Below, in pieces: positions 17,646-26,308 of a stretch of DNA of 64,000 bases (within the stretch, counting starts at the first letter, position 1; each line of letters begins with the position of its first letter). The stretch spans positions 62,001 to 126,000 of the forward strand of contig JAIXZA010000144.1 in NCBI GenBank assembly GCA_027489965.1. Direction: 5' to 3'. The notes below the pieces were generated by a model, which worked only from the letters and a program-made list of their open reading frames with translations, searched no databases and had not been told where the DNA came from. Made by a program: the position numbers and the translations under genes. This DNA is from Verrucomicrobiaceae bacterium. GTDB lineage: Bacteria > Verrucomicrobiota > Verrucomicrobiia > Verrucomicrobiales > Verrucomicrobiaceae.

Positions 17646-18716
17646 ATGGCCACCGCGAAAGCCCCTACCGCCGCCCAGCATCCTATCAACGCCAAGCTTA
17701 CAGCTGATGAAAAAATCGAGCTGTATCGCAAAATGGTGCGAGTCCGCCGCTTTGAGCAAGTCTCCATGCTGCATTATCAAGGCGGTCGCATGGGGGGTTT
17801 CCTGCATCTTTACATCGGCCAGGAATCCGTTGCCATAGGCTGTGTCTCGCTCATGGGTGAGAATGATCACGTCATCACGGCCTACCGTGACCACGCCCAC
17901 GCGCTCGGCGTCGGTATGAGCATGAACGAGTGCATGGCTGAGCTTTTTGGAAAAGCGACGGGGTGCTCCAAGGGCAAAGGTGGCTCCATGCATTACTTTG
18001 CTCCAGATAAAAACTACTGGGGTGGTCACGGGATCGTCGCCGGACAAACACCACTTGGTCTCGGTCTCGCCTACGGCTTGAAATACCGTGGGCTCAAAGG
18101 AGCTGCCATGTGCTTTCTCGGTGATGGTGCCGTGAATCAGGGTGCCTTTCACGAATCCCTGAACCTTGCCGGTCTCTGGGATCTGCCCGTCATCTACGTG
18201 ATCGAAAACAACGGCTACTCCATGGGCACCAGCCAAGAGCGCTCCTCCGCCTTTGATGGCTGCCTTGCCAAGCGCGCCGAAGGTTACGGCATCGCCTGGG
18301 ATCAGTTCATTGGCGAAGATATTTTTGAAGTTCGTGCCCGCGTCCAAACGGCCATCGACCGCGCTCACAACGAGAGCAAGCCGACCGTTCTAGAAATCGC
18401 CACCTATCGCTGGGAAGGTCACAGCGTCGCCGATGCGAATAAGCTCAAATACCGTACCAAAGAAGAAGTCGAGTGCTATCAGCGTGAGCATGACCCCATC
18501 CAGGTCATGAAACGCAATCTCATCGAAGCCGGCATCGCCACCGAAGAGCAGCTCAAAAGCATTGATCGCGAAGCCCAAGCCGAAGCCGAAGCCTCAGGCG
18601 AATTTGCCAAAGCCAGCCCCTACCCAGAACCCGAGTCCATTTTTGACGACGTGTACTGGGAAGTGGACAACAAAACCGAAGCTGGCGCGACGGGCAGGCA
18701 TTTCTTCAACGACTGA
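17646..18716 (+). CDS. pdhA: Pyruvate dehydrogenase E1 component, alpha subunit
   Basis: 356 residues from the ATG at 17646; an upstream in-frame extension has no domain content. It is the thiamine-diphosphate-binding half of the alpha2beta2 E1 enzyme, which decarboxylates pyruvate and feeds acetyl groups to E2. Seen: the KMVRVRRFEQ start, AYRDHAHALGVG, KGKGGSMHYF, the ThDP motif GDGAVNQGAFHESLN ending in ENNGYSMGT, and the phosphorylation-loop-like YRWEGHSVAD. All binding residues are intact. The usual neighbours (E1 beta, E2, E3) are absent, so the complex must be encoded elsewhere. Acetoin or branched-chain E1 alpha are alternatives, but the motifs fit PDH better. Confidence 0.92.
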   Translation: MATAKAPTAAQHPINAKLTADEKIELYRKMVRVRRFEQVSMLHYQGGRMGGFLHLYIGQESVAIGCVSLMGENDHVITAYRDHAHALGVGMSMNECMAELFGKATGCSKGKGGSMHYFAPDKNYWGGHGIVAGQTPLGLGLAYGLKYRGLKGAAMCFLGDGAVNQGAFHESLNLAGLWDLPVIYVIENNGYSMGTSQERSSAFDGCLAKRAEGYGIAWDQFIGEDIFEVRARVQTAIDRAHNESKPTVLEIATYRWEGHSVADANKLKYRTKEEVECYQREHDPIQVMKRNLIEAGIATEEQLKSIDREAQAEAEASGEFAKASPYPEPESIFDDVYWEVDNKTEAGATGRHFFND

Positions 18717-18747
18717 GTTCTGCTATTGGCAGTCCTTGGAACGAAGA

Positions 18748-18773
18748 TTCAATCCGTCTCTTGATGGATTGAA
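18748..18773 (+). terminator. Possible terminator after pdhA
   Basis: Perfect 8-bp stem TTCAATCC/GGATTGAA with a 10-nt loop, flanked by CCTTG and CAAGG that could extend it around a bulge. Only a short interrupted T-rich stretch (TGTTATTT) follows, so termination efficiency is uncertain. Confidence 0.4.
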
Positions 18774-18802
18774 CAAGGTGTTATTTGCGTTCATAGAAAG
18801 CC

Positions 18803-19564
18803 ATGATCTCTCTCGCTGAACTCACTGCCCACCTTAACAGCACGCTGCGGATACCAGACCTGACGGACTACTCAAATGCGGTTAATGGATTGCAGCTTGA
18901 GAATCGTTCTGGCAAAGTCACACGCGTGGCTGCGGCGGTGGATGCGACTTTGCCGGTGGTCAAAAAGGCTATCGCGGCTGGGGCAGACCTGTTGATTGTG
19001 CATCATGGTATGTTTTGGAGTGGACTCCAGCCTTGGACCGGCGCCGCCTTTGAACGCATGAGTTTGGCCCTGCAAAACAGTCTGGCCATCTATAGCGCTC
19101 ATCTGCCGCTGGATGTCCATGCGACTCTGGGGAACAACGCTTGTATTGCCCGCGCGATGCAGCTCACGCCGAGTGGCGGTTTTTTGGATTACAAAGGTCT
19201 GTCTGTCGGGGTGACCTGCGAGGCTGAGCTCTCGCTCGATGAGGTCATTTCTCGCTTCACCCGCGCGCTAGACGGTGGTCGTGTTCATGTCTGTGCAGGT
19301 GGGCCAAAGACTACTCGGAAGATCGGTATTTCCTCGGGTGGCTCAGGCTCCGAGGTGGCGGCGGCTGTAAAGGCAGGTGTGGACACCTTCATCACGGGCG
19401 AGGGCCCACACTGGAGTTACACCTTGGCTGAAGAACTTGGCATCAATGTGCTCTATGGCGGGCACTATGCGACAGAGACCTTTGGGGTGAAGGCGCTGGC
19501 TCAGCACCTTCAGACTCAATACGCTCTGCCTTGGACGTTTGTGGACCACCCAACGGGTCTGTGA
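18803..19564 (+). CDS. Nif3-like dinuclear metal-centre hydrolase-like protein (DUF34)
   Basis: 253 residues. The Nif3/YbgI family forms hexameric rings with two metals per subunit. Expected ligands are visible: LLIVHHGMFW (two His), YSAHLPLDVH, and late GEGPHWSYTLAEE and GGHYATETFG. Recent family work suggests GTP cyclohydrolase I-like or metal-related roles, but no settled function exists. No signal peptide, so cytoplasmic. It follows pdhA after 86 bp containing a hairpin, so co-transcription is doubtful. Convergent with the PL14-like gene. Confidence 0.9.
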   Translation: MISLAELTAHLNSTLRIPDLTDYSNAVNGLQLENRSGKVTRVAAAVDATLPVVKKAIAAGADLLIVHHGMFWSGLQPWTGAAFERMSLALQNSLAIYSAHLPLDVHATLGNNACIARAMQLTPSGGFLDYKGLSVGVTCEAELSLDEVISRFTRALDGGRVHVCAGGPKTTRKIGISSGGSGSEVAAAVKAGVDTFITGEGPHWSYTLAEELGINVLYGGHYATETFGVKALAQHLQTQYALPWTFVDHPTGL

Positions 19565-19574
19565 CCTCACGATT

Positions 19575-20366
19575 TTACTTTTCAGAAGATTTCACGACCT
19601 TGAGTTGGCTGAACTCTGCAAAACAGGGTCTGGTAGGTGCCCAGGAGGAGTCATTGCCGCCGTGGAAACTTTCGAAATACAGGCTATCCACGCCAAAGGT
19701 AGCCGTGCTGCGCCACTCCAGGTTTGATTGATCGACGACAAGGCGTTCTTTCTCATTCGGGAGCGCGATCCACACACGCAAAATGCCGTCGCGCTTTCCA
19801 CTGGTATTCATGTGGACTGCCATCCCTACTTGAACTGGCTTACCGATGGGGAAACGAAAGTCTTCGGGGAAGGCAAAGCTCTCACCGTATTTTTCGGGTT
19901 GGTTTTTGTGATACACATAGGCCTCTCCTCGGCCATCTTTCCGCCACATGAGTCGGGCAGAGAAACCATTGCTGCCATCGGCTGGGCGACCGCCACTGAC
20001 ATTCTCGGGGCCTCCGCAAAAGCCAGGCAGCTTGCCGCCTTTAACAAAGTCGAAGTCTTTGCTAAATTGCAGCGTGTAATGAAGCTCCGCAGACTCATGA
20101 TTTCCGATCGGCCAGCGCCAGCCGGTGCCGCCTTTTTCTGGGCCGATACCGCCCACGGCATAGTTCACTCGCAGGCACTTTACACCGTCTCGTTCTTTGA
20201 GTGAAACATGGCCTTCCTTGATGCCGTCTTCGAACTCGCAGCCTGGCCAGTCCTTTTTCCAATCTTCGACGGAATACTTACCGATTTCGCCAGTCAGCGC
20301 TATCGTGATGGGTAATTCCGCAGCTTGAAGACTGAGGGAGAGCGCTATTAAAATGAGGGATTTCAT
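19575..20366 (-). CDS. Exported polysaccharide lyase family 14-like protein
   Basis: 263 residues with a signal peptide (MKSLILIALSLSLQA). The body looks like the PL14 beta-jelly-roll: FVKGGKLPGFCGG, GFSARLMWRKDGRGEAYVYHKNQ, PVQVGMAVHMNTSGKRDGILRVWIA and VDSLYFESFHGGNDSSWAP. These are the substrate-cleft strands seen in alginate and glucuronan lyases of this family. It would cleave uronic-acid polysaccharides in the periplasm or outside the cell. Family placement is by visual motif match, so moderate to good. Its presence 5 kb from an MBOAT O-acylation pair is suggestive only. Confidence 0.75.
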   Translation of the reverse strand: MKSLILIALSLSLQAAELPITIALTGEIGKYSVEDWKKDWPGCEFEDGIKEGHVSLKERDGVKCLRVNYAVGGIGPEKGGTGWRWPIGNHESAELHYTLQFSKDFDFVKGGKLPGFCGGPENVSGGRPADGSNGFSARLMWRKDGRGEAYVYHKNQPEKYGESFAFPEDFRFPIGKPVQVGMAVHMNTSGKRDGILRVWIALPNEKERLVVDQSNLEWRSTATFGVDSLYFESFHGGNDSSWAPTRPCFAEFSQLKVVKSSEK

Positions 20367-20423
20367 GAAGAGGAAAAGATTTTGGTTAGCAATCGCAGTT
20401 TTTCAACGCAGCATCAGTAGAGC

Positions 20424-21353
20424 ATGATTGCGCGACTTTTCCCATACCTTCTTCCCCTCATTGCAGTCCTTTGTGCCCCAGTGATGACCACTGCCGCGCC
20501 ACCATCTCCGCCCGGCTTTTTTGCGCTGCGAGATCTCGACTACGCCAACCAAAATAATCCACGCCAAAAGCTGGATCTGTATCTGCCTGAGAAGCCTTCG
20601 AAAAAGCCGCTACCCCTCATCGTTTACATCCATGGCGGCGGCTGGGAAAGCGGCAGCAAAAATGAACCAGGAGTGTTGCTGCACTTCATTCAAAAAGGTT
20701 ATGCAGGCGCATCTATCGGTTATCGACTCACGAATGAGGCCAAGTGGCCGGCGCAGATTCATGATGTGAAAGCAGCTATGCGTTGGCTCAAGGCACACGC
20801 TAAGGATCACGGATTCGATGCCGAAAAAATCGGTCTGTTTGGCATCTCGGCAGGTGGTCAACTCGTGAGTCTGCTCGGCACCAGTGACGGCGTGAGCGAG
20901 CTGGACGGCACCGTCGGCACCGCAGGCACTTTGCCCAAGATTGCCTGTGTGGCTAATTTCTGTGGTCCCGCGAACTTCCTGAGCTTTCCAGGCAAGGGCA
21001 GCATTATCGACTCAGAAAAATCTGGCACAGCCATCACCAAACTTTTCGGCGGCCCCATGAGCCAGCATTTGGCAGAAGCCAAGGCCGCATCACCGATCAC
21101 TTACGTGAGCCGCGACGATCCGCCGTTTCTACACATCCACGGCACAGCGGATACGTTAGTCCCACTATCTCAGGCAGAAGAGTTTGATGCCGCATTGGAT
21201 AAAGCCGGTGTCTCCAGCACCCTTCTCACGGGTGAAGGAGCGCCACATGTGTTTTTCTCGCCTGATTTGGTCAGTAAAATGCAGACCTTTTTTGATCATC
21301 ATCTGCAAGGCAAACCAGGCGATGTAAAGCAAGGACCGGTGCTTGTGAAATGA
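20424..21353 (+). CDS. Exported alpha/beta-hydrolase (esterase/lipase family)
   Basis: 309 residues with an N-terminal signal (MIARLFPYLLPLIAVLCAPV, cleavage near 25). Oxyanion-hole motif VYIHGGGWESG and nucleophile motif GISAGGQL identify the BD-FAE/hormone-sensitive-lipase-like group. The Asp in HGTADTLVPL and the His in GAPHVFF complete the triad. Relatives act as acetyl-xylan or feruloyl-type esterases or general carboxylesterases. Its last codon overlaps the start of the next gene (ATGA), so the two are one transcription unit. Confidence 0.87.
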   Translation: MIARLFPYLLPLIAVLCAPVMTTAAPPSPPGFFALRDLDYANQNNPRQKLDLYLPEKPSKKPLPLIVYIHGGGWESGSKNEPGVLLHFIQKGYAGASIGYRLTNEAKWPAQIHDVKAAMRWLKAHAKDHGFDAEKIGLFGISAGGQLVSLLGTSDGVSELDGTVGTAGTLPKIACVANFCGPANFLSFPGKGSIIDSEKSGTAITKLFGGPMSQHLAEAKAASPITYVSRDDPPFLHIHGTADTLVPLSQAEEFDAALDKAGVSSTLLTGEGAPHVFFSPDLVSKMQTFFDHHLQGKPGDVKQGPVLVK

Positions 21354-22390
21354 CTCCGCGCCTACTCATCATTGGTGGCGGGCTAGCTGGAATGTCGCTT
21401 GCATGGCGACTGCATGAGCGTGGTGTTCCCTTCATGATGGTGGATCGTGATGAGCCACAGACATCTTCCAAAGTAGCCGCGGGATTGATCACACCTATCA
21501 CTGGAATGCGGCTGGTTTTGAACTGGCGAATCGCTACGCTTTATCCAGAAGCCGCCACTTTTTATCAGCAGCTGGAGCAGGAATTGAGGGGTCGATTTTA
21601 TCATGAGACAGCCATCGTGAGTCTCTTGCTGGATGAAAAGGCCGTCACCCAGTGGCAGAAGCGGCAGTTGCAGCCAGAAGTGCAGCCTTATCTACTGACT
21701 GGAGACAGCGCTGCCCTTGTGGATGAGTCCATCTTTACCAATCCCCACGGCGGTTTTGAGCAGCGCGGGGCTTGGTTAGATACATCAGCGTTTTTAGCTG
21801 CCAGTCAGCGCTATTTTCAGACTCTAGGTTGTTGGCAACAAGCTGAGTTTCCTTTCTCTGAATCGGGCGGACCCATCCAATGGAATGGCCAAATGTATAC
21901 CCACACCATTTTCTGCATTGGCTGGGAAGCAGCCAAACATCCTTGGTTTGATTGGCTACCTTTTCGCAGTGGTCGTGGCACCGTTTTTGAAGTCAAAGCA
22001 GATACGGGTGGTGAGACGCGCATCATCAATCGCGGCTGCTGGCTGCTGCCTCGTGGCGACGGTGCCCTGCGGGTCGGACCGACTTATGAGTTCAACTTTG
22101 ATCATCCGCATCTCCCCTCACCAGTAGCTGTAGCAGGCTTAGAAACGAAATTGCAGGCGCTGCTGAAGCGCCCCTATGAAATCACTGGCTCACAAACAGG
22201 AGTCAGGCCCATCATCCAGCATCGGCAGGCACTCATAGGTCGGCATCCTGCGCGGCCCAACATCGCCTTCATGAATGGCCTGGGATCCAAAGGCGTGCTG
22301 CGCGCTCCCTGGTTGTCGCGACAGCTTGTGGAGCACTTATTAGATGGGAAACCGATTGAATCGGAACTGGACCTAGCAGGGAATTTTTAA
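21350..22390 (+). CDS. FAD-dependent oxidoreductase, DAO family
   Basis: 346 residues. The N-terminal dinucleotide motif LLIIGGGLAGMSLAWRL binds FAD; VDRDEPQTSSKVAAGLITPITG is the second DAO block. The C-terminal GSKGVLRAPWLSRQLVEHLL is the flavin-closing helix. It resembles the glycine-oxidase-like/MnmC C-terminal group of amine oxidases. No signal peptide, so cytoplasmic. It overlaps the esterase gene by 4 nt at its start and overlaps the convergent xth stop by 4 nt at its end. Substrate unknown. Confidence 0.82.
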   Translation: MTPRLLIIGGGLAGMSLAWRLHERGVPFMMVDRDEPQTSSKVAAGLITPITGMRLVLNWRIATLYPEAATFYQQLEQELRGRFYHETAIVSLLLDEKAVTQWQKRQLQPEVQPYLLTGDSAALVDESIFTNPHGGFEQRGAWLDTSAFLAASQRYFQTLGCWQQAEFPFSESGGPIQWNGQMYTHTIFCIGWEAAKHPWFDWLPFRSGRGTVFEVKADTGGETRIINRGCWLLPRGDGALRVGPTYEFNFDHPHLPSPVAVAGLETKLQALLKRPYEITGSQTGVRPIIQHRQALIGRHPARPNIAFMNGLGSKGVLRAPWLSRQLVEHLLDGKPIESELDLAGNF

Positions 22391-23142
22391 CCCATCACTA
22401 GTTCAACGGGACAATGATCTGATCCGTGAACGTCATCACGAATGGTGCAGCTTTTCAGCGCTGGACGCAGAGACTCTGAGGCCAGCCAATAATCTAGGCG
22501 CCAACCAATGTTTTTAGCCCGTGCGTCCGGCGTGCGCTGCGTCCACCAAGTGTAATGATGCGGCGTGGGATCCAGTTCGCGAAAGACATCCAGAAAGCCT
22601 GCCTCCAGATGCTGAGTAAAACTGGCGCGCTCCTCATCGCTAAAGCCGGGGTTCATGCGATTGGACTTAGGGTTGGCCAGATCGATCTCTTGATGGGCCA
22701 CATTGAGGTCACCACAGACCAGCACTGGCTTCTTTAGCTCCAGCTTTTTGATGAATTGGCGAAAAGCCGCATCCCACTGCAAACGGTACGGCAGACGCGC
22801 CAGTTCTCCTTGCGCATTCGGAGTATAAACCGTCACGACATAGAAGTCGGGAAACTCCGTGGTGATCACGCGACCCTCATTGTCATGATCAGCGTGATTC
22901 ATGCCCAGATCATGGCTTATCCAGGGGACTCGGCTTAGAATGCACGTGCCCGAGTAACCCTTCTTCACCGCGCTATTCCAGACCGCCTGGTAACCCGTGA
23001 AAAACGACAAATCCACCTGCTCCTGCATGGCCTTCGTTTCTTGCAGACAGATCACGTCAGCATCACAGCTCAGCAAGTATTCGTGCAGACCTTTTTTCAG
23101 CGAGGCACGGATGCCATTGACGTTCCAAGTAGTGAGTTTCAT
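22387..23142 (-). CDS. xth: Exodeoxyribonuclease III / AP endonuclease
   Basis: 251 residues from the ATG at 23142, where the typical MKLTTWNVNGIRAS start occurs; longer starts add nothing conserved. Active-site blocks of the EEP family: NVNGIRA (Asn), CLQETKA (metal-binding Glu), VVTVYTPNA (Tyr), LVCGDLNVAH (Asp, Asn), RLDYWLAS and GSDHCPVEL (Asp-His). It nicks DNA at abasic sites during base-excision repair and has 3'-5' exonuclease activity. Cytoplasmic. Length and motifs match bacterial XthA/ExoA closely. Confidence 0.94.
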   Translation of the reverse strand: MKLTTWNVNGIRASLKKGLHEYLLSCDADVICLQETKAMQEQVDLSFFTGYQAVWNSAVKKGYSGTCILSRVPWISHDLGMNHADHDNEGRVITTEFPDFYVVTVYTPNAQGELARLPYRLQWDAAFRQFIKKLELKKPVLVCGDLNVAHQEIDLANPKSNRMNPGFSDEERASFTQHLEAGFLDVFRELDPTPHHYTWWTQRTPDARAKNIGWRLDYWLASESLRPALKSCTIRDDVHGSDHCPVELVMG

Positions 23143-23590
23143 GGCCCGCGATCTTCCGCAGCCCATCGAGCACGTCAAACCTCAGATCGGGAATGTTTGG
23201 TGAAAGCTTGCTAAAGCCCATGCCTTGAAAGTCGTGGCAGCGTTTGGGAGTGCTGTGACGGAGATGCACTGAAGGCATCGGCGACACCTTTTTCGCCAAA
23301 ACGGATTATCAAAAGACACCGGATGTTTGCGATCTGATTCTGAAGCTCAGCGAGAAAGACGAGCGGCCTCTAGTTTCAGGTCACCAGCCTCGAAACTCTG
23401 TTATTGAAGTTCAGGAGTTTCGAAAACCAACGGGGCATACCTTTCAGCACTCACCCTAAACAACTGTATTGATTCCCCCGATTCATCTCCTATTGAGCCA
23501 CGGCAAGGGGTAAAGAACGTCTTGGTCAGTAGAAATCCGGTTATGAAATTAAATATGGAGGCAGGATGGACCCAAAAAATGAATGGCACC
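23143..23590. other. Intergenic 448 bp with protein-like but disrupted frames
   Basis: No intact gene. From 23271 to 23459 the plus strand reads through 62 codons with ordinary-looking composition (for example KTDYQKTPDVCDLILKLSEKD), but there is no start codon and a stop lies just upstream. Between 23223 and 23330 other frames are also open. This may be a decayed gene or a copy of a dispersed non-coding repeat. Short minus-strand frames here look spurious. I see no clear terminator for the minus-strand gene that ends at 23591. Confidence 0.35.
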
Positions 23591-26116
23591 TTATTGATTT
23601 TTTGAGTTCTGGGGAGCGGTCTTCGAGATCTTGCAGAGCAGCTTGGCTGATTTGGGTGCAGGTGTGATTTCTGCGTTTACGGCGAGTACTTCGATTTCGT
23701 GTTGGCCGGGATCGAGGCCGGCCAGCACGGCTTCACGTTCCTTGGTGGCTAAGGACCATTTCCCGCCGTCCACACGCCAGACATGCCATTCCGCTTTTCC
23801 TAGACTGATCGTGGCCGTGTCGGCACTGACCTGTGCCAGCTTGGCCTCGCTGACCGGCGCGGGAAACCGAGGGCGCACGCAGAGATAATCCTCGTCACTG
23901 TCCCAGCTCAAGCCGATGCGCAGAAAGGCGTGCCCAGAGTCTGTGACCTGGGTCTCGTAGATGCGGCAGCTCTCGCCGTGCAGAGGATCATCGGCGCTGC
24001 CTGGCTCCAGGAACACGGCCGCCGCTCCTTGAAAGCATTTCCACAGCCGACTGTCGTAGTCCCGCATCCAGCAGACGCCGTGCCGGTCATAGGCGGTGCA
24101 GGTGACCCGGTGCGGCTCCACCGGGCAGACCTCCGGTGGTTGAGGATCGTCGGTGTTGTTGAGCCGTAAATTTTCGATGTCGCTGCTTCCGATCTCCTCC
24201 CAGCGTTTTCCATCCGTGAGCTGATGGTCCATGAAGCCGAGGGATAGGGTGAGGAGGCCTTTCGCGTTAAAGAAGGGGCCACCGGTGGCTTTTGCATCTG
24301 CTCCACCGATTTGATTCGCCTGCCAGCTCTGCCACTGGCCACCATCAAACAAGTGCAGTGAGCCATCCATGCGCAGGAAGGCAATCTGCTGTGGCTTGGC
24401 GGCAGAGGCAAAGGGGGCGTAGCCAGGCCAGTCGTGGATTTGCAGCTTCGATCCGGCGCGCATTCGTGTTTCCAGAGCTTTCCGTGGATCTTGGAAGACC
24501 TCCCACTTGCCACTGGTCTGATCGAGCACGGCGGCTGGGCCGCCCTCCCGAGGCCAAAGCCAGGTCTGCCCGGCACCGTCGTTTGCAAGCATGTTGGTCC
24601 GCAGAGCCAGCACGTTTTCCGGCACCTCCAGGGGCTGCCGAGTACCGTCCTGATCCCAGCGACAAAAGCTGCCATCAGGCAGGCGGCCTAACACGCGGCC
24701 TGCGCCATCATCGACGAGGAAGGATCCTGTCTTCATCTTTTCGATGCGTGCCACGGTGCTGCTTTCTTCTTTTACTGCCTTTAACGGCCTCAACGTGGCG
24801 TCTCCATTTTCTGAAAGCATGAGCATGTGATTTTCATCCACCTGGATCATTCGGACCACCTGACGTCCACCCAGCACGATCGGTTCCGCCTTGGACTCAT
24901 TGGGGAAAAACATCGCCCCATCGCGTGTGCCGCACCAGAAACCATCGGCAGTGGCCAGAACCGGCCTATCCGACCAGCCAAAGAAGGGCTCGGAGTCCAG
25001 CTTTACGGTCCTTCGACGTAGAGTGATGCCGCCTTCTTGGTTCTTCACCATAGCCACCAGCACACTCGTCTGTTTTTCAGGATCGTAGTAGCGCTCCCGT
25101 TTGACCATGAGCTGGTTATTGATGCCGCCGGAAGGCTCGATCTCCACCAAATCCGGTCTTGGAACGCTGAGGAAGTGCCAGGTATCCCCTGCTTTAAAAA
25201 ATTGCTCGATGAATTGCAGGTCCTCATGGCCGCTGAAGCCAGTTTGATCTTCCCGCCCTTCGATGTAGTCCATGACCAATAGTCCGGCCACGGCGATGGT
25301 CAGCTTTCCTTCACGCGGAGTGACGGCCGAGATGGCTCGGTATTTGTCCGGCATTTTGAGATCAACCAAGCTAAATGAAGACCCTTTGCATTTAACCAGT
25401 CCGCGGAGCCTCCAGCGGTGGACAGGCTCCCGCAGGGCTGGATTCCAAAACCAGAGAGCCCCTTCATGCTCGACGGCATGGAGCATGGCATATTCAGCAT
25501 CATTCGAGCTACCCGGCTTGCTATCGGGCGACACTAGCAGGCGCTCCGGCAGCACCAGCGTCTCGGTGTCAGCACCGTCTTTGCTGATGCGCAGCACCTC
25601 ACGGCCCTCGTGAGTGATGAGCAGGCCGTCATCCTCCAGCGGCAAAAGACGCGGTTCCCGCAGCTCCATCTCCACTTTGACCGGCAGTGTGTTTTTGGCA
25701 CCGGTATGCCAGCTCACTTGATAGAGCTTCGGAGCAGAGGTGTCCTTCCAAAGGCAGGCGATGGATCCATCTTTAAGCTTCGTGATGGCCTTGGCAATCA
25801 AGTTGGCTGGAAGGCCCTTCGGTTTCACTGACCTCCAATTGGCGTTTTCCAGTACTTGAAGTTCAGCACCCTGCTTCTGAGCTGCCCAGATCCTACCCTC
25901 TGCATCCGCCACGATGTCGAGCAGACCATGACGGATTTCCTCAGGCAAAACGGATACTCTGGACGCTACCAAACGAGACCAAGCCAGTCCTACTGGGGCG
26001 ATATCCCTTGCCGAAAAGGACGCTACAAGAGCGGCAGATTCATCGGCGGCCTTTTCAGCCCTGATAGGGTCACAAAGGCAGGCAACGATCAGCAGGATAG
26101 CCGTGATTTTTTGCAT
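23591..26116 (-). CDS. Exported beta-propeller protein, sensor-like, unknown function
   Basis: 841 residues with a signal peptide (MQKITAILLIVACLCDPIRA). Most of the protein consists of short repeats with aromatic/Gly-Asp turns (for example IVADAEGRIWAAQ, TWHFLSVPRPD, DRHGVCWMRDYDSRLWKC) that suggest one or two beta-propellers. The segment near the end (LAGLDPGQHEIEVLAVN) resembles the Y_Y_Y domain that follows regulator-propellers in hybrid sensors. No transmembrane helix or kinase domain follows, so it could be a soluble periplasmic sensing or binding protein. It stands alone behind a very AT-rich upstream region. Confidence 0.72.
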   Translation of the reverse strand: MQKITAILLIVACLCDPIRAEKAADESAALVASFSARDIAPVGLAWSRLVASRVSVLPEEIRHGLLDIVADAEGRIWAAQKQGAELQVLENANWRSVKPKGLPANLIAKAITKLKDGSIACLWKDTSAPKLYQVSWHTGAKNTLPVKVEMELREPRLLPLEDDGLLITHEGREVLRISKDGADTETLVLPERLLVSPDSKPGSSNDAEYAMLHAVEHEGALWFWNPALREPVHRWRLRGLVKCKGSSFSLVDLKMPDKYRAISAVTPREGKLTIAVAGLLVMDYIEGREDQTGFSGHEDLQFIEQFFKAGDTWHFLSVPRPDLVEIEPSGGINNQLMVKRERYYDPEKQTSVLVAMVKNQEGGITLRRRTVKLDSEPFFGWSDRPVLATADGFWCGTRDGAMFFPNESKAEPIVLGGRQVVRMIQVDENHMLMLSENGDATLRPLKAVKEESSTVARIEKMKTGSFLVDDGAGRVLGRLPDGSFCRWDQDGTRQPLEVPENVLALRTNMLANDGAGQTWLWPREGGPAAVLDQTSGKWEVFQDPRKALETRMRAGSKLQIHDWPGYAPFASAAKPQQIAFLRMDGSLHLFDGGQWQSWQANQIGGADAKATGGPFFNAKGLLTLSLGFMDHQLTDGKRWEEIGSSDIENLRLNNTDDPQPPEVCPVEPHRVTCTAYDRHGVCWMRDYDSRLWKCFQGAAAVFLEPGSADDPLHGESCRIYETQVTDSGHAFLRIGLSWDSDEDYLCVRPRFPAPVSEAKLAQVSADTATISLGKAEWHVWRVDGGKWSLATKEREAVLAGLDPGQHEIEVLAVNAEITPAPKSAKLLCKISKTAPQNSKNQ

Positions 26117-26139
26117 GGTAATTATAATTTTATATTTAA

Positions 26140-26167
26140 ATTATAATAAAATAAAATAAAATCAAGC
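26140..26167 (-). promoter_or_regulatory. Candidate sigma-70-type promoter in AT-only tract
   Basis: On the minus strand GCTTGA (26167-26162) and TATAAT (26145-26140) are 16 bp apart, with the -10 ending 23 bp before the ATG at 26116. The region 26118-26160 is almost entirely A/T, in sharp contrast to its surroundings. The -35 match is weak. The expected target is the propeller gene at 23591-26116. Confidence 0.35.
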
Positions 26168-26308
26168 TTATCGCGAAATCCTTCAAGGACACAAGAAGAC
26201 CTAAACGGACCCGAATCTAGCAAATTCAAGCCATTGATGGATGAGCTATCCAGCGCTTATGGCAGATTTTGAGTTACCGCCTCTTCATTGACCGGAAGTG
26301 GCGCGGTA

